From assembly GCA_964542965.1 (NCBI GenBank), contig CAZIVH010000009.1, positions 1 through 38,268 on the forward strand: a stretch of 38,268 nt of DNA, written 5' to 3'. Below, one piece after another: positions 26,085-37,780 of this stretch. The notes under the pieces are model-generated. The model had not been told where the DNA came from. It saw only the letters and a list, made by a program, of their open reading frames with translations, and did not search any database. The translations under genes were made by a program, and so were the position numbers. The DNA comes from CAJBLF01 sp964542965. GTDB taxonomy: Bacteria; Patescibacteriota; Gracilibacteria; Absconditabacterales; Absconditicoccaceae. Every line of letters starts with the position of its first letter. The stretch's first letter is position 1.

Positions 26085-27233
26085 ATGAACAATACCGCAA
26101 CAGCTAGCGCATCCGTCACGGTAAATACAGCTGAAAAGCCAATAGAAGAGCAAAAAGAAGAAATTGTACAGAAGATAACGGATTTAGCGAAAGATCCTAC
26201 AAACAATGCCGCTGAGCTAGCCCAATTAGCTACGAAATATGCTGAATTGGAAAAATTGGATGTCGCACAAAAAACAGAAGCAAAAAAACAGGAAGAAGCG
26301 ATCCAATGAGAAAGAGCTGAAGAACACAAAGAGGAAATGGCTGAAGCGACACAGCAAGCTAATCAAGAAAAGACTATGAAAATGGAAGACTTGATGAATA
26401 AACTTCAAGACAAACCAGAAAATGCTGAAAAGAATGCAGAGGCTATCGTCGAACAATCCAAGACAAGGATCAAACAGACTATCGATAGATATACCGACAA
26501 ACTCAAGGAGCTAAAGACAGCCAACGAAACTGAAAAAGAAAAACTCAACAAAGAATTAACAGACATTAGAACAGAGTTACAAAAAGAAAAGAACACCTAT
26601 GAAAAGGTGAAAAAAGATTTTTTCGCTCCATTGACCTACAATTTCGAAAAATTCACGAAAGAAGATCTTAAAAAAGCATCAACAAAAATGATTAGATATT
26701 CCATAAGAGAAGGAAAACTATTCAATTCACCAAGATTGACGAAAATGGCGACAATCAGAAGGAATATCACGATAAAGACATTGATCAGAAAATTCAACAG
26801 CATCGGAACTGACGAAAAAAAATGAGTCAGATTCATAATGGGATTCGAACAAGCGAGATTTATGCGTTATACAGGAATCAAAGTCAATAGTATGCTAGAT
26901 CAAGCGGGGTCCGCAATGGGAATGCAAATAAATCCACAAGATTTCCATAGGAAATTCAACGAATGAAGAAAAAATATTTTCGCTATTTTGGATGCAGACA
27001 CATGAGATAAATTGGAATCAGGCGAAGTTGAAATCATAAAAGCCATTAAGGCAAGAATAAATTATTATGGATATGCATACGCCAAAGAAAGGGCAAATGC
27101 ACGAGTAAGCCCATTTATTGATGCAGAAAAAAACGCCAAAGAAGAAGGACAGATACTCAATAAACAGGAAAAAAGCAAACTCTATATGTCAGAAGAACAA
27201 AAAAAACAGCTTACAACGACAAATCTTAATTAA
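26085..27233 (+). CDS. coiled-coil protein of unknown function, 382 aa
   Basis: The frame runs ATG to TAA through UGA at 26308-26310 and 26823-26825 and others. Residues 1-185 are rich in Glu, Lys, Ala and Gln and strongly helical with heptads (DKLKELKTANETEKEKLNKE). The second half is basic and mixed, with a helical end (INYYGYAYAKERANARVSPF). No signal peptide or membrane helix is seen. I recognise no family. It opens a run of eight plus-strand genes of similar character and lies 36 nt before a small acidic gene. Confidence 0.75.
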
Positions 27234-27269
27234 AAAAATCTTTCATTTTTATCATTAATATCTTGCATC

Positions 27270-27551
27270 ATGGAAAAGATCAAAAACATTCAACAAGCTA
27301 CTGAATACGTCTATAATCAACTCAAAGAAATAAATCCCGATATAGAAAAAGACGATGTCTATGACACCATCATGGATGAAGTATTGGAATCCATAGAGTA
27401 TACACTGACAGACGAAGACGTGAGATTTTTGGAAGAAAATGAAAAGAATCTGACTACTATCGACGACTACCTTGCAACAAAAATACCAGACTATCAAGAT
27501 CTCCTTGACGATATTGTCACCGATATGGTCAGCGAAGAGATTATAGAATAA
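27270..27551 (+). CDS. small acidic helical protein, paralogue 1, 93 aa
   Basis: The frame runs ATG to TAA with no glycine at all. The product is very acidic and helical. It aligns with the 103-aa product at 35367-35678 over its central part: IMDEVLESIEYTLTDEDVRF against TMDIFVDRVITSLTEKLEDD, then FLEENEKNL against FLELLENNEDNL, and IPDYQDLLDDIVTD against IKDYEDTLEDIMDD. It resembles small CPR proteins of the DUF5663 type, but this is from memory. Its role is unknown. Sitting between two large helical proteins, it could be a partner or chaperone. Confidence 0.72.
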   Translation: MEKIKNIQQATEYVYNQLKEINPDIEKDDVYDTIMDEVLESIEYTLTDEDVRFLEENEKNLTTIDDYLATKIPDYQDLLDDIVTDMVSEEIIE

Positions 27552-27579
27552 CATTTTATCTAGACTAAACTGTCTAAAA

Positions 27580-30375
27580 ATGGCAATTAAGAGCAACTTA
27601 AACGATATAAATCAGTTGAATGAAAATGTTCAGAAAAAGAACAATCTACAAGGAATACTTGGAGATACGCTTTTATGAATATCTCAAACATTAAATAATA
27701 GAATAATTGTAGATGGATGAATGATCAATCAATTGCAAAATATCGTTAATGGAATAACTCCTACAGCTCAGATTAATGCTATAAGAAATCAAATAACAAA
27801 CCAAAGACGCACACGTAGAAGTACAGGTAATACAGCAGGTACAGTAACATATACTACAACAACATTAACAAATACCACTAATACTATCCGTAGCGTAGAA
27901 GCAGAAAAAGAAAACACAAGAAGAAATCTGGAAAATACTAGATCATCACAACAAAGTTTACAAAAGCCACAAGGCAACAATCCAACAGCATGGACAACAT
28001 ACAACAACCAATTCACTACTTATCAATGACAAATAGAAGACGCTAGTGACGACATTAGTGAGTATGATAGAGCTCTAACACTCTTAAAAGAATTACAATG
28101 ATTGCAAGAGATAAATGATTTTTATGGGAATAGCATAAATACAAGAACACAAGAGATCAATAATATGATAACGCTGCTTGGTAATTTCAACTTTGGTTGA
28201 ACAATAGCTAGTATGATAAATACTACAGCAGGAAGACCATATACCATAGGAGAACCAGCAAATACTGTTACCCAAAATCTGGGATGATGTTTTTTAAACA
28301 ACAATAATGCAACTAATATCAATTATACAATATGCGATAATGAAAATGGAGAGCCATTGACAATAGAAAACAACGTTTTACAAGCCAAAATAGGAACACA
28401 AACCGTATGAATCCGTGGAGTAAGAATAAATGGAAATCAATTAGAGCTCAACAACATTCAAATAGAGCCTATCACAGGATTGAAATTCCCGTTAAACATC
28501 CAACTTAGTATCAGAGGAAGGATTCAAGATGCTACAGGAACTAATTTAGACCATTATAAAACATTTAATTTAACGATCAACAAGCCAATACTGGATATAG
28601 CAAACCGCGAACAAGCATATGACGATCTCAACGCAAACAATACTATAAATACAAGACTTGCTGCGGAATACAGTGATCCGACAAGAACAAATTTAGAAAA
28701 CGAGGTCATCCGAGAGATTCTCCGTACAAATGGAAATCAAACTGAAATAGATAAAATATATAACGATCCACAACAGAGAGATATTTTGATTCAAAGAATT
28801 CGTGCAATACCAAACTTTATACAAGTATTCACGATCCAACAGCTTCAATGAGGATTTAGAGGAGAAATGACGAGAATGGACAGAAACGTTCCTGTGCAAT
28901 ATTTAGTAAATAGAAATGCATTTACTGATTATTTACGCAATAATTTAGAAGAAAACGTAAGAACGTTTGTTAAAACACAAATTAGAAACGAGATAAACAA
29001 CTCAACAGACCGCAACGACATCCTCAGGGTGGTGATGGATTTTCAATCCGATGTTATCAACGACAAACTAGACAACGACGATCACAACATATTGGATCAA
29101 AGAGTATCAAACAATAGGCCGGAAGGGCATCCCAATACACGAGTACAAAGGATGCTAAGAATACGTTCAAATAGAAATAATTGGACGAAATTCTTCGATG
29201 GAAGAGAATCCAAAGGGTTCAGCGATAGTCTGGAGACAAACGAAGGGAAATTGGAGTTTGATATCAAGGTAGCAATCAATGGAGTGAATAAGATAGTCAC
29301 TACTATTAATATAAAAGGGGAAGATGAACCGATCATCCTGGATACCAAAGACGTCAACGAGATGACACATGCCATCCTAAGATTGGAAGCCACCAAAACG
29401 GGAGAACCTATTAATAGGAAATTGAGATGCCGCATAGCACTGAATGCAATCAAAGCCGTAGTATCAATGTCTCCGGTAACGCTTCACAGAGAATATAGAG
29501 GACAAATCACTGCTATAGACGGACAAAACCATGATATAGATAGATTAAGCGCACACATTCGTTGAGAAAATCTTATTTTGCGCGGATCATGTGCCAACCA
29601 CGCCAATCGCCAAAGAACAAATCATGTGATTTTCGATGAACAGCGCTACAAATGACTGCACAATATAGGAGAATTAGAGAGATGAATGGTGGGGCTTTCA
29701 AATCAAATCAACGATATCATGAATGCCATGGGTAACGAATTTAGGGAAGCAACATCACGCGTCAAAGCATTGCCATTGATGAAATACGATACAAGACATT
29801 ATCTCACAGGAGGACCAATCAAAAGATTACGAGCAAGAATGGCGTATGGAAAAACAAATCGAGATTTTAATTTTACGACAACAGCAACATCAGGAGCCAA
29901 AACAGCGAATATAAAATTTGAAAAGGGGAAATTCACCGTATCATGAACATTCAAAGATAAACCATACGAATTTAAAGGCAGAAGTTTAGGGACCATATTA
30001 AGGAAAAAAATAGACAGAGTAAGAGTGTTTGATGGTCTAGAATTACCTATATTCGAAAAAATCAACGAAGCAATGATAGAGAAATTAAGGACAAATAATC
30101 TTGTAGGACCTGAAAACTTTGCGGTTTCTGATCTCAACCAGGACAAAACCGGAAGAGTGTTTATCTTGGATAGTCATTGAGATCTTTCTTATCTAGAAAT
30201 AGAAGATAGAGCGCTCAATCCATTGGGAAGCAACACCTACGGACGTATCGATTTCAACAATTTGCCTCCGCAAAGGATCAGATGCAACGAAACTGAAAGA
30301 AGAGAATTTATGCAAAATCCTCTACTTGCTGGTAGGTTGATGAGGGCAATGAGAAGAAGGTTGAGTCTCATATAA
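27580..30375 (+). CDS. large protein of unknown function, 931 aa
   Basis: One frame of 932 codons runs ATG to TAA, crossing more than ten UGA codons. The N-terminal 200 residues are Asn/Gln/Thr-rich and helical. About 205-340 looks like an Ig- or cadherin-like beta domain (FPLNIQLSIRGRIQDATGT, HYKTFNLTINKPI). About 340-600 is helical, with many Asn and Arg. The remainder is mixed (DFDIKVAIN-type strands, then FNFTTTATSGAKTANIKFEK) and ends in a basic helix (LMRAMRRRLSLI). There is no signal peptide or membrane segment. It follows the small acidic gene by 28 nt. I recognise no family. Confidence 0.75.
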
Positions 30376-30399
30376 AAAAAACAGAAAAACGCAAATAAG

Positions 30400-30425
30400 A
30401 ACTGGTCTTTCCGACCAGTTTTTTT
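30400..30425 (+). terminator. terminator after the 931-aa gene
   Basis: A perfect 8-bp stem (AACTGGTC / GACCAGTT) with a 5-nt loop is followed by TTTTT, ending the first half of the envelope cluster. Confidence 0.88.
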
Positions 30426-30505
30426 GCAAAAAGAGAAAAGAGTAAAAAAGACGAATATATCCAAAAGCTACCTAGCAAAAACCCGCAAAAAAAGTCCACT
30501 AAAAT

Positions 30506-30534
30506 TTGACAAAAAACATATCCGCGGGTATACT
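30506..30534 (+). promoter_or_regulatory. consensus promoter of the second half of the cluster
   Basis: TTGACA (30506-30511) and TATACT (30529-30534) are 17 bp apart. The start site falls about 30 nt before ATG 30572. Confidence 0.82.
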
Positions 30535-30571
30535 TAGATAACAATAAATTTTATACATTTACACAACATCC

Positions 30572-30955
30572 ATGGAAAAGATCAGCAAAAGAGTCAATAC
30601 CTGGGAAAACTTCAGAAAAAAATTCAACAATTTGAAGATAAACATTCATCAGCTAAAGTATGCATTGCCTATCGCGGCTGTTCTTTTGGCAACATCTTGC
30701 AATAATAAAGAAAAACATACGCCTCAATACGAACAAGCGCAAAAAGAACTGGAACAAGCACAAGAAATATTGGAAAAGGCTGAAGATAATATGGAAAATG
30801 CCAAAGACTATGAAAAGGCGATAAAAGATTTCGAAGAAGCGAAAAAGAACTTTGAAGAAGCGACAAAAAAAATGGAGGAACTAGGCAAAACATTACCAAC
30901 AACCCCTGATGACAATATCTCAGATGGAGGGCAATGACGAGACAAATTCAATTAA
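30572..30955 (+). CDS. lipoprotein with coiled-coil tail, 127 aa
   Basis: The frame runs ATG to TAA with one UGA (30935-30937). A basic N-terminus of about 30 residues precedes a hydrophobic stretch and lipobox (PIAAVLLATSC, Cys near 48). After the cysteine comes a Glu/Lys-rich heptad coil (ELEQAQEILEKAEDNMENA, EEATKKMEELGKT), then a short Asp/Thr tail. The long n-region is unusual for a lipoprotein signal, but the lipobox is good. It is probably anchored on the outer membrane leaflet with the coil reaching outward. It leads the unit with the 1450-aa protein (29 nt apart). Confidence 0.75.
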
Positions 30956-30984
30956 AAATTTTTTAATTTTTTTAGCATACTGCA

Positions 30985-33900
30985 ATGAGCGCAACCTTTA
31001 TAGACAAGAATAAGCTTCAAGAGCTCAAATGAAGATTGGAATGAGCAAACGAAGGGTTGGATGTCTGACACATCAAGACGATCAGGGACACTTCAAAAGA
31101 GCTGTTCGATATATTTACCAAGCCAGATAGTGTAGCTGATTTTTCGCTAAAGGATGATCTCAAAGAAATAAATGATATCTTAAAAAAAAGAGAAGAGACA
31201 CTAGCGTCCAAGGATTCTATAAAAGAAACAGAGATAACGTCCAACTACGGAACCTTATTTCATCCAGACGCAAAAGCAGCAGATATCGACCCAAAAGACA
31301 ACAACAGAATATCATTGCAGATGAAAGACTTCTATGAAGATCCGTTGATGAGATATTTCAAAAGTACATTCCCTGCGTTCGCGGATTTCAGGGATAAGAT
31401 GAGAAAAGATCCGACATACAAGATAGATACGTTAGAAGCAACCGGAAAAGCAAACAGCAAGAATCTCAACAACATCCACGATGCGCTCAAAAAAAACGAT
31501 ATATTCATATCATCAACCAATCCTGAAATCAAGGAAAAATTAACAAGGCTTATCATACTCTTTTCACAATTGGATTATTTCGTAGAGAGTGGCAAGAAAC
31601 CAAACCAATTGGACCAAGCCAATAAAATCATCGACAAGATAGAGATCACCTGTAACCAACTCGAAGCATATGAAAAAACGAAAAAAGCGTTGGAAACGAT
31701 CTCCGCAAGGCAAAAGGCCATGGAATGATTGGAAATAACCAATCCGAAAAATATAATAAAAGCTACACCAAATAAAGCAACAAAGACAGCAGTGACTATA
31801 GATCTCAAAGAACACTTCCTAGATCCTGCAAAAGGATTGAACGAGTTACCTGAAGGATACGAGATCGGAAAGTTGCAACTCAAGGATGCGGACAACAAAC
31901 CGATAGAAATCTTCGAAGACGTAAATGGAAAGAAATTCGAGAAAACGCTGAAACAATGAAATAAAGAGGAAATATTCGTAAAAGACGAAACCGGAGGATA
32001 CAGGAAACTATGAAGCATCAGTATCGCGACAAGTCGCCGTGCACAACTAAGCATGGAAGTAGAAGCCTATCAAGATCTACCGAGAGCATTAGCATTCCCT
32101 ACAAAAATCATGATGGAAGCTACGGGCATCTGAGGTCAAGGAAAAAAAATCACAGACAAGGTATCTATCACCAAATCTATAGCTGCAGAACGAGAAAAAC
32201 CGGATTTTTCAGGAGAATACGACAAACTTGATACCATCATCAAATACAACGAAAAACTAGAGAAACTTTATAATAACCTTTACGAAGAATTTTTACAGGA
32301 TCAACTCAATAAATTTTTCACCAATCACGAAGATGAATCTATCCGCAATGGTCGGAAAAAATTATCCGACGAACAGAAAAGAACATTCTTCATAGATATC
32401 ATCCAAACAAATACATATCCCGTTCGAGGAGCAGGTATTACTGATATAGATAAAGTACGAAAACAAAATGTACTGTCTCTTGCACAATTCCAAGCAGTAT
32501 TCAAAGAAAGAATCCTCAAAGGATTCACGGGAAAAACGGATATGCATCTAAAAGAACACATCCTGGAAAAACTCTGAACAGAGTGATGGACAAAGGCAAA
32601 TCCTACATATGTACAAGGCTTGCTCGGAGAAAAGATTATGGAAGCATACCAAAAAAATGAGGCTAAAAGAGCTCTCCGGATGGCTATCAACAAATTCCTT
32701 TTAGGAATAGATGATCAATCTATCACACAGGCACCGGACGCAACCCTCTACCCTAACTTGCAAGATATCCACGGAGCAAAAGAGCTCACCGCATCAGTAG
32801 CAGACGTGGAAGCAATAACAGAAGAACAAGCAAAAAACCAAGCGAATGAGGAATTCGTAAAAAGCTATCAAGCAAGCATGAAACGGTCTTTGAAAAGAGC
32901 AAGATTGTTCTTTTTCAGAACACACATCATCAATAATAAGATAAAAAAGGCCATGAAAGGCACAAGCAAAAAACTCCTGACAGACGACGAAACGACAAGC
33001 GCAGTCAATCGTCGAATGCTCAAAAAAGAATTGAACATGGCAGGCGCAAACAAAATCAAAGTAGAAAACAGAATATTCAACGACCCAGTGTTCCAAGAAA
33101 GAATAAATGCAATAGTCAACGAATATCTGCAGAAAAACAGTTCCCGAAAAAAAGAAGATTTCGAAAGAGAGATAAAGGAAATGATAGATAATAATCATGA
33201 GCTCAAGATGTATATGGAAAAGAACAATATTACACAGATAGGATCAAATCTGATAGAAAGAGTGGAATTTGAAAAAGAGCAAAGGAAATATTATGACGAG
33301 ATTATGGCCATCACCGAAAACTACGCTCAAGGAAACATCAAAACTAGAGAAGACTATGACCAACAGATCAGGCAGAAGATAGGTGAATTTTCCGAGAAAC
33401 AAAAAAGACTGCCAGATCTGGTAAAAGAATTGAACTTGGATATCAATGCAAGGGATTTTTCCGAAAAACTGGCAGCACACAAAACAGTATTGGAAAGAAT
33501 GAGAAATAGGACAGTAACTATGAGAGTAAATATGCTCATAAATGCAAAGCCTAAAGTAGAACCTAAAGGAATTAAAAAGCTTCTCACAGGAGTACAAAAA
33601 GACGAAAGAGGATTGACAACAGCACAGCATGTGCAGATAGACAAACTCTGAGGAAGAGGAAAGTTTTATAGACGGATAGAAAAACATCCACGACGAACAG
33701 CAATAGGAACATCCGTAGGTCTTATAGGAGCTGCAATGATTCCGGTTGTAGGGGTAGGAGTAGGTGCATGAATGCTCTTCACCTTAAATTATCTCAAAAA
33801 ACGCGGACATTACACCAAAGAGCATGTAAAGTTTGAGAAAGAGCTCTTGGCTATGACACCTGACCAGAGAGAAAAATATATCAGAGACATGAAAGAAGAC

Positions 33901-35337
33901 GCAGAAAAGAGACCAGAGCGACTGAGAAAAATATTCCCTAAGAAATATGACAAATACGGCGCGTCCATGGAATATTTGGAGAAAACACAATCAGTACAGC
34001 TTTTGATTGATAATATCAAGAGATATTCAGGAACAGGCAAAATACTCTCTACAGCAGAAATGGATAGTTTGAGAGAATATATGCTCAAATGAATAGCTAC
34101 ACTTCAGCTGCAAGAAAAAGAAGGAAGAAACTTTATGTATTCCAAAACAGGAGAAGAAAACGTGGAAAAGCTCTACAACGATCTCTATACAACTATATTG
34201 TGAGGATTGGGAAGATTGGATTCCACAAGAAAACCTGTAGACAGCTACAATGCCATCAAAAACAATATAGGAAGACACACCAACACCATCCTCAAAAACA
34301 CAGAATACAAAGACAACAAGGCTAAGATGGAATCTATGCGCACCAAATTGTGAATATTCGCATGATCAAAGGCTGCAGCTATCTATCTAGGTACTGCATG
34401 GTTAATGGGGCAGATCAGAGAAGGTCGAGATAATGTGTTCGGTGGAAACGAAAGCGTAAGCGCTAAGGAGTCAATACATCAGATACAGGTAGATCAAGCA
34501 ATCAAAGCAGAAATGCAAAACGATCTTGGCAAGACTATAGATTTCAACAACATCAATCCATCAGATCAGCCAGCAATCATAAATCGGTTCAAACAACATG
34601 GATATAGCCTCAACGATGCAACTAACGAGATTTACAAGATTACAACCATACCGGGAGGACTCCAATTGGACAACGCATTCGGTACTAATGGAAACGACTT
34701 GCTCAACAAAGTATTTGATGGAGATACAGCAAAATTCGAAGCATTCAAAGCCAAGATAAGCGCATTACAGAGCGGAGATAGATCAAGTACATTACGATGA
34801 ACCATGAAAGATATTTATGGTACTAACGCATTGGCAAATGAAAAAACACATGCGTTCTTCGACAATTTCGGTAGTAGCATAATGGAAAATGGACAGCATG
34901 AATTAATCAAACTCACATCACAAAGTCCATTGAGCAACGCATGAGCGGAAAAGATAGCAGTCAAGATGACTGAACGATATACAGGAAGCGGAATGCTTAC
35001 TGGGAACGAAATGAATATAGTGACCAATCCGGCAAAAATTAAAGAGCTATTCGATGGTTTTGCAAATGGAACCTACAATTTAAACAATCTTCCACAAGGA
35101 TGGAATGTAGAAACAGCAAACAACGTATTGCATTGCAAATACGGCGGATTCGGAGACGGTCTCAAGGATTATATCTTCGATGTAGGTAGCGAAAAAAGCA
35201 AGGAAACGATAGGAAAAATCATCACAGAGAATCCATGATCAGGAGATGTATCTATGTGACGAAGACGACGACGTTTCAATTCTTTCGGAGTCCCTACAGT
35301 ACGAAACGAAGTGAATAATTTCAAAGAACAAAAATAA
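30985..35337 (+). CDS. very large, mostly helical protein, 1450 aa
   Basis: One frame of 1451 codons runs ATG to TAA through many UGA codons. Residues 1-900 are charged and helical, with several coiled-coil-like stretches. A Gly/Ala-rich hydrophobic segment lies at about 905-935 (IGAAMIPVVGVGVGAGM) and a weaker one at about 1123-1142 (KAAAIYLGTAWLMG). The last 300 residues are more globular, with DNAFGTNGNDLLNKVFDGD and YGGFGDGLKDYIFDVG, and the end is Arg-rich. No signal peptide or enzyme motif is visible. Length, helicity and a central hydrophobic segment recall phage tape-measure proteins, but no other phage gene is present. Function unknown. Confidence 0.75.
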
Positions 35338-35366
35338 AGCTTTTATCCTATTAAACACTACACATC

Positions 35367-35678
35367 ATGAACGCATTCGAACCATTTATCGTAAGCATAC
35401 TGACACAAGCAGGGTTCCATCCTACGGAAATCAATAAAGATCTCATAGATGAAACCATGGATATCTTTGTAGATAGAGTAATCACCTCTCTTACGGAAAA
35501 ACTGGAAGATGACGATAAGGTGATATTCTTGGAACTTTTGGAAAACAACGAAGATAATCTAAATCCAGGATTTGAATTTGTAAAAATGAAAATCAAGGAT
35601 TATGAAGACACCCTAGAAGATATCATGGACGATTTCGCCAAAGAATACATCGAAGAATTCAAAAAAGAGACTTTATAA
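35367..35678 (+). CDS. small acidic helical protein, paralogue 2, 103 aa
   Basis: The frame runs ATG to TAA without UGA. It is very acidic and helical, and aligns with the 93-aa product at 27270-27551 (shared pattern: DxxMD, a Val/Ile-rich helix, FLE...NE.NL and KI.DY.D.L.DI..D). This copy has a longer N-terminus (FEPFIVSILTQAGFHPTEIN) and a Lys-rich end. Each copy adjoins a large helical protein, 30 nt downstream of the 1450-aa gene here, which suggests a shared module. Confidence 0.72.
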   Translation: MNAFEPFIVSILTQAGFHPTEINKDLIDETMDIFVDRVITSLTEKLEDDDKVIFLELLENNEDNLNPGFEFVKMKIKDYEDTLEDIMDDFAKEYIEEFKKETL

Positions 35679-35691
35679 ATAATCACTTGCC

Positions 35692-36456
35692 ATGGTTACA
35701 AAAAAAACGGGAAAGATAAATACATTATCAAAGGAGAACTCCATCTCCTCATTTGTCGATCCGCGGAAAGATCATCATGAATTTGTGAAATATGCGCAAA
35801 AAACGATAGAAAACATCAACCAATGAAAAACGAGAATCGATGATTTGATCGAAACACTTTCTTATGATAGATTTTCGAGATTGGCAGACACGACAAAAAG
35901 TGAACTATACAACATGTTAATCACTAGATCGATCAACAAAAAGAATATAGAAGAATGTTTCAACGCTTTCAAATACATGAAAAAAGAAGAATTTATTAAA
36001 AGAAAAAAAGAGCTCCAAGAGAAAAAGAACGAAAAAGAGAGCGTCGAAAAAGAAAAAGAGGAACAAACAAAACAAGAAGCAGAAAAAATTATAAAAAATC
36101 AAGAAAACGCAGAAAAATCCATAGTTGAAACAATCCAACCAGAAGTTGTACAGCAGAAAATACTTGAGGAGAAAAAAGAGATAATCCCTCCTGTGGAAAT
36201 AATTCCTCCTGTAGAAGTAAAAGAGCAACCAAAAAAGATACCTACAACCCATGAAGAAAACCAAGAAAAAACCGAGAAAACAGGCAAAAAAAAGAAAAAC
36301 CGAGGAAAAGGCCTTCGAGAAAGAATAAAACCGAAAACCAAAGAAGAAAAGCTCAGAAGAGAAGAAGAAATATTAGAAAACATAAGCAAAAAAAGACAAG
36401 CATTGGAACAAAAAATTAAAGAAGCAGAAGCAGAAAAAAACAAACAAAAAGAATAA
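35692..36456 (+). CDS. Lys/Glu-rich coiled-coil protein, 254 aa
   Basis: The frame runs ATG to TAA with one UGA (35824-35826). Residues 1-95 are helical and of normal composition (FSRLADTTKSELYNMLITRS). Residues 95-254 are extremely Lys/Glu-rich with a Pro/Val/Ile insert (EIIPPVEIIPPVEV) and a basic segment (KKKKNRGKGLRERIKPK), then another heptad coil. There is no signal or membrane segment. It may be a cytoplasmic linker or scaffold. It lies 13 nt after the small acidic gene and 23 nt before the transpeptidase-like gene. Confidence 0.7.
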
Positions 36457-36479
36457 ATTTATCATCGGAAACGATCTAT

Positions 36480-37709
36480 ATGACGAAAAATATCCAAAAA
36501 AAAGAAAATTTTAAAAAAGAACTCGAAGAAACGAGAATTTTGGAGAACAAACAAAAAGATAAAGTCGAAAAAATGCGCAAAGAGATGGAAGCCCTAACAT
36601 CACTCGAAGAAAAACAAAAAGCGAAAATAGAAAAAATAAAAAAACCCATCAAACACAAGATAGCAAAAAACATAGGGAAAGTAGCGCTTGTAGGTGCATT
36701 GACCACAGCAGCGATCTTGGGAGTCAATGAGATGAGAAAGAGTCGACAGAAGGATCAAGTGCAACGAGAAGATGACAAAAAAAATACTGATCCAAATCAG
36801 AAAATTGATAGTACAGCGACATTTCCGACAAAAACAATAATTACGCCTGATTCCCTCAGAAAAAGCATAGCAAAAGAACAAATAGCTCCAATGATATCTT
36901 ACGAAAAAATTGCTGATATAGTAAATGCCATAAGCAAAGAATATATTAGAGAAGAACTAATCAATTTTCTCAAAGCAGGAAAAATCACGGAAGCTCAAGA
37001 GATGTTCGGCATGAAAAGAGACTCAAAATACGCAGCAAACAAAGCTACAGGGAAAATAGATTTCAACACACTACAAAGATTCTGAGATCCTTATTTCGGA
37101 TTGTACGGAAAAGAAATTTTGGAACATAAAGACATTCCACAAGAAGTAAAAGACATTTATCAGAAATTCTTGTTGGGAGAACTAGATAACAACAATGCAG
37201 CATATATGATTTTGTGTAAATCCGATTTCTATCTCTATCTTTTTACCAAAGATCACAAATTGCTTTCAAGACAGATAACCTTATTGGGTGAAGATATGAA
37301 AAAAAATCAAGAACGAATCCCCTACCCATATTATCAGACAAACAAAGGGACAATATATCACAAAAAAGAAATCAATACAGATACGCCGGAAGGACTGTTT
37401 CTTATAGCAAGAACCTGTCCGCTCAGCGAAAACTATGTCTGTGATGGACCAAAAGTAGGATTAGTATCAGTACCAATAGATACGAAGACGCAAAAAATCG
37501 ACGCTAGATATGAACACAACAAGTATGAAAAAAGATTTCATCCGATACGGCAACCGCCCCAAGATCCAGACAAATACGAAGATGCGATCAATTCAGCAGA
37601 AACAGATGATAATGCCGTATCTCATGGATGTCCGAACCTCAAAAATATCTGAATACTCATCGACAATCTTACCATAGGAAAATCCGTCGAATACACGACA
37701 CACAAATAA
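36480..37709 (+). CDS. membrane-anchored L,D-transpeptidase-like protein
   Basis: The 409-aa frame runs ATG to TAA with UGA at 37083-37085 and 37650-37652. A Lys/Glu-rich coil (1-65) is followed by one transmembrane helix (about 68-86, KVALVGALTTAAILGV), so the rest is probably outside. The C-terminal region resembles a YkuD domain: SDFYLYLFTKDHKLLSRQIT (the start of the fold), TPEGLFLIA (like TPTGTF) and AVSHGCPNL with Cys384, the expected nucleophile. The usual SHGCIR arginine is replaced: SHGC is followed by Pro-Asn. His candidates for the upstream ligand lie in YEHNKYEKRFHPIR. If active it would cross-link peptidoglycan or attach proteins to it. It closes the cluster of large helical proteins. 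Confidence 0.6.
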
Positions 37710-37732
37710 AATATAATTTCTAGGTGATAAAA

Positions 37733-37763
37733 AAAATTCCGGAGGAAAAAACTCCGGAATTTT
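37733..37763. terminator. bidirectional terminator between convergent genes
   Basis: A 12-bp perfect stem (AAAATTCCGGAG / CTCCGGAATTTT) with a 7-nt loop lies between the stops of the transpeptidase-like gene (37709) and the minus-strand gene (37781). T-runs occur on both strands. Confidence 0.85.
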
Positions 37764-37780
37764 ATGTAAACATTGTACAT

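Noticed and set aside
30985..35337. Phage tape-measure protein in a prophage
   Set aside because: Length and helicity fit, but no capsid, portal, terminase, tail or lysis gene is nearby and the neighbours are a lipoprotein and a transpeptidase-like protein.
1171..37709. Genes appearing as strings of pseudogene fragments broken by TGA
   Set aside because: The breaks are always TGA with the frame kept, occur in essential genes and fall on conserved glycines, so they are recoding and not decay.
1171..37709. UGA read as tryptophan (code 4, as in Mycoplasma)
   Set aside because: UGA columns match glycine in enolase, XerC, RlmE, YchF, TsaC and RdgB, and UGG is used normally for Trp.
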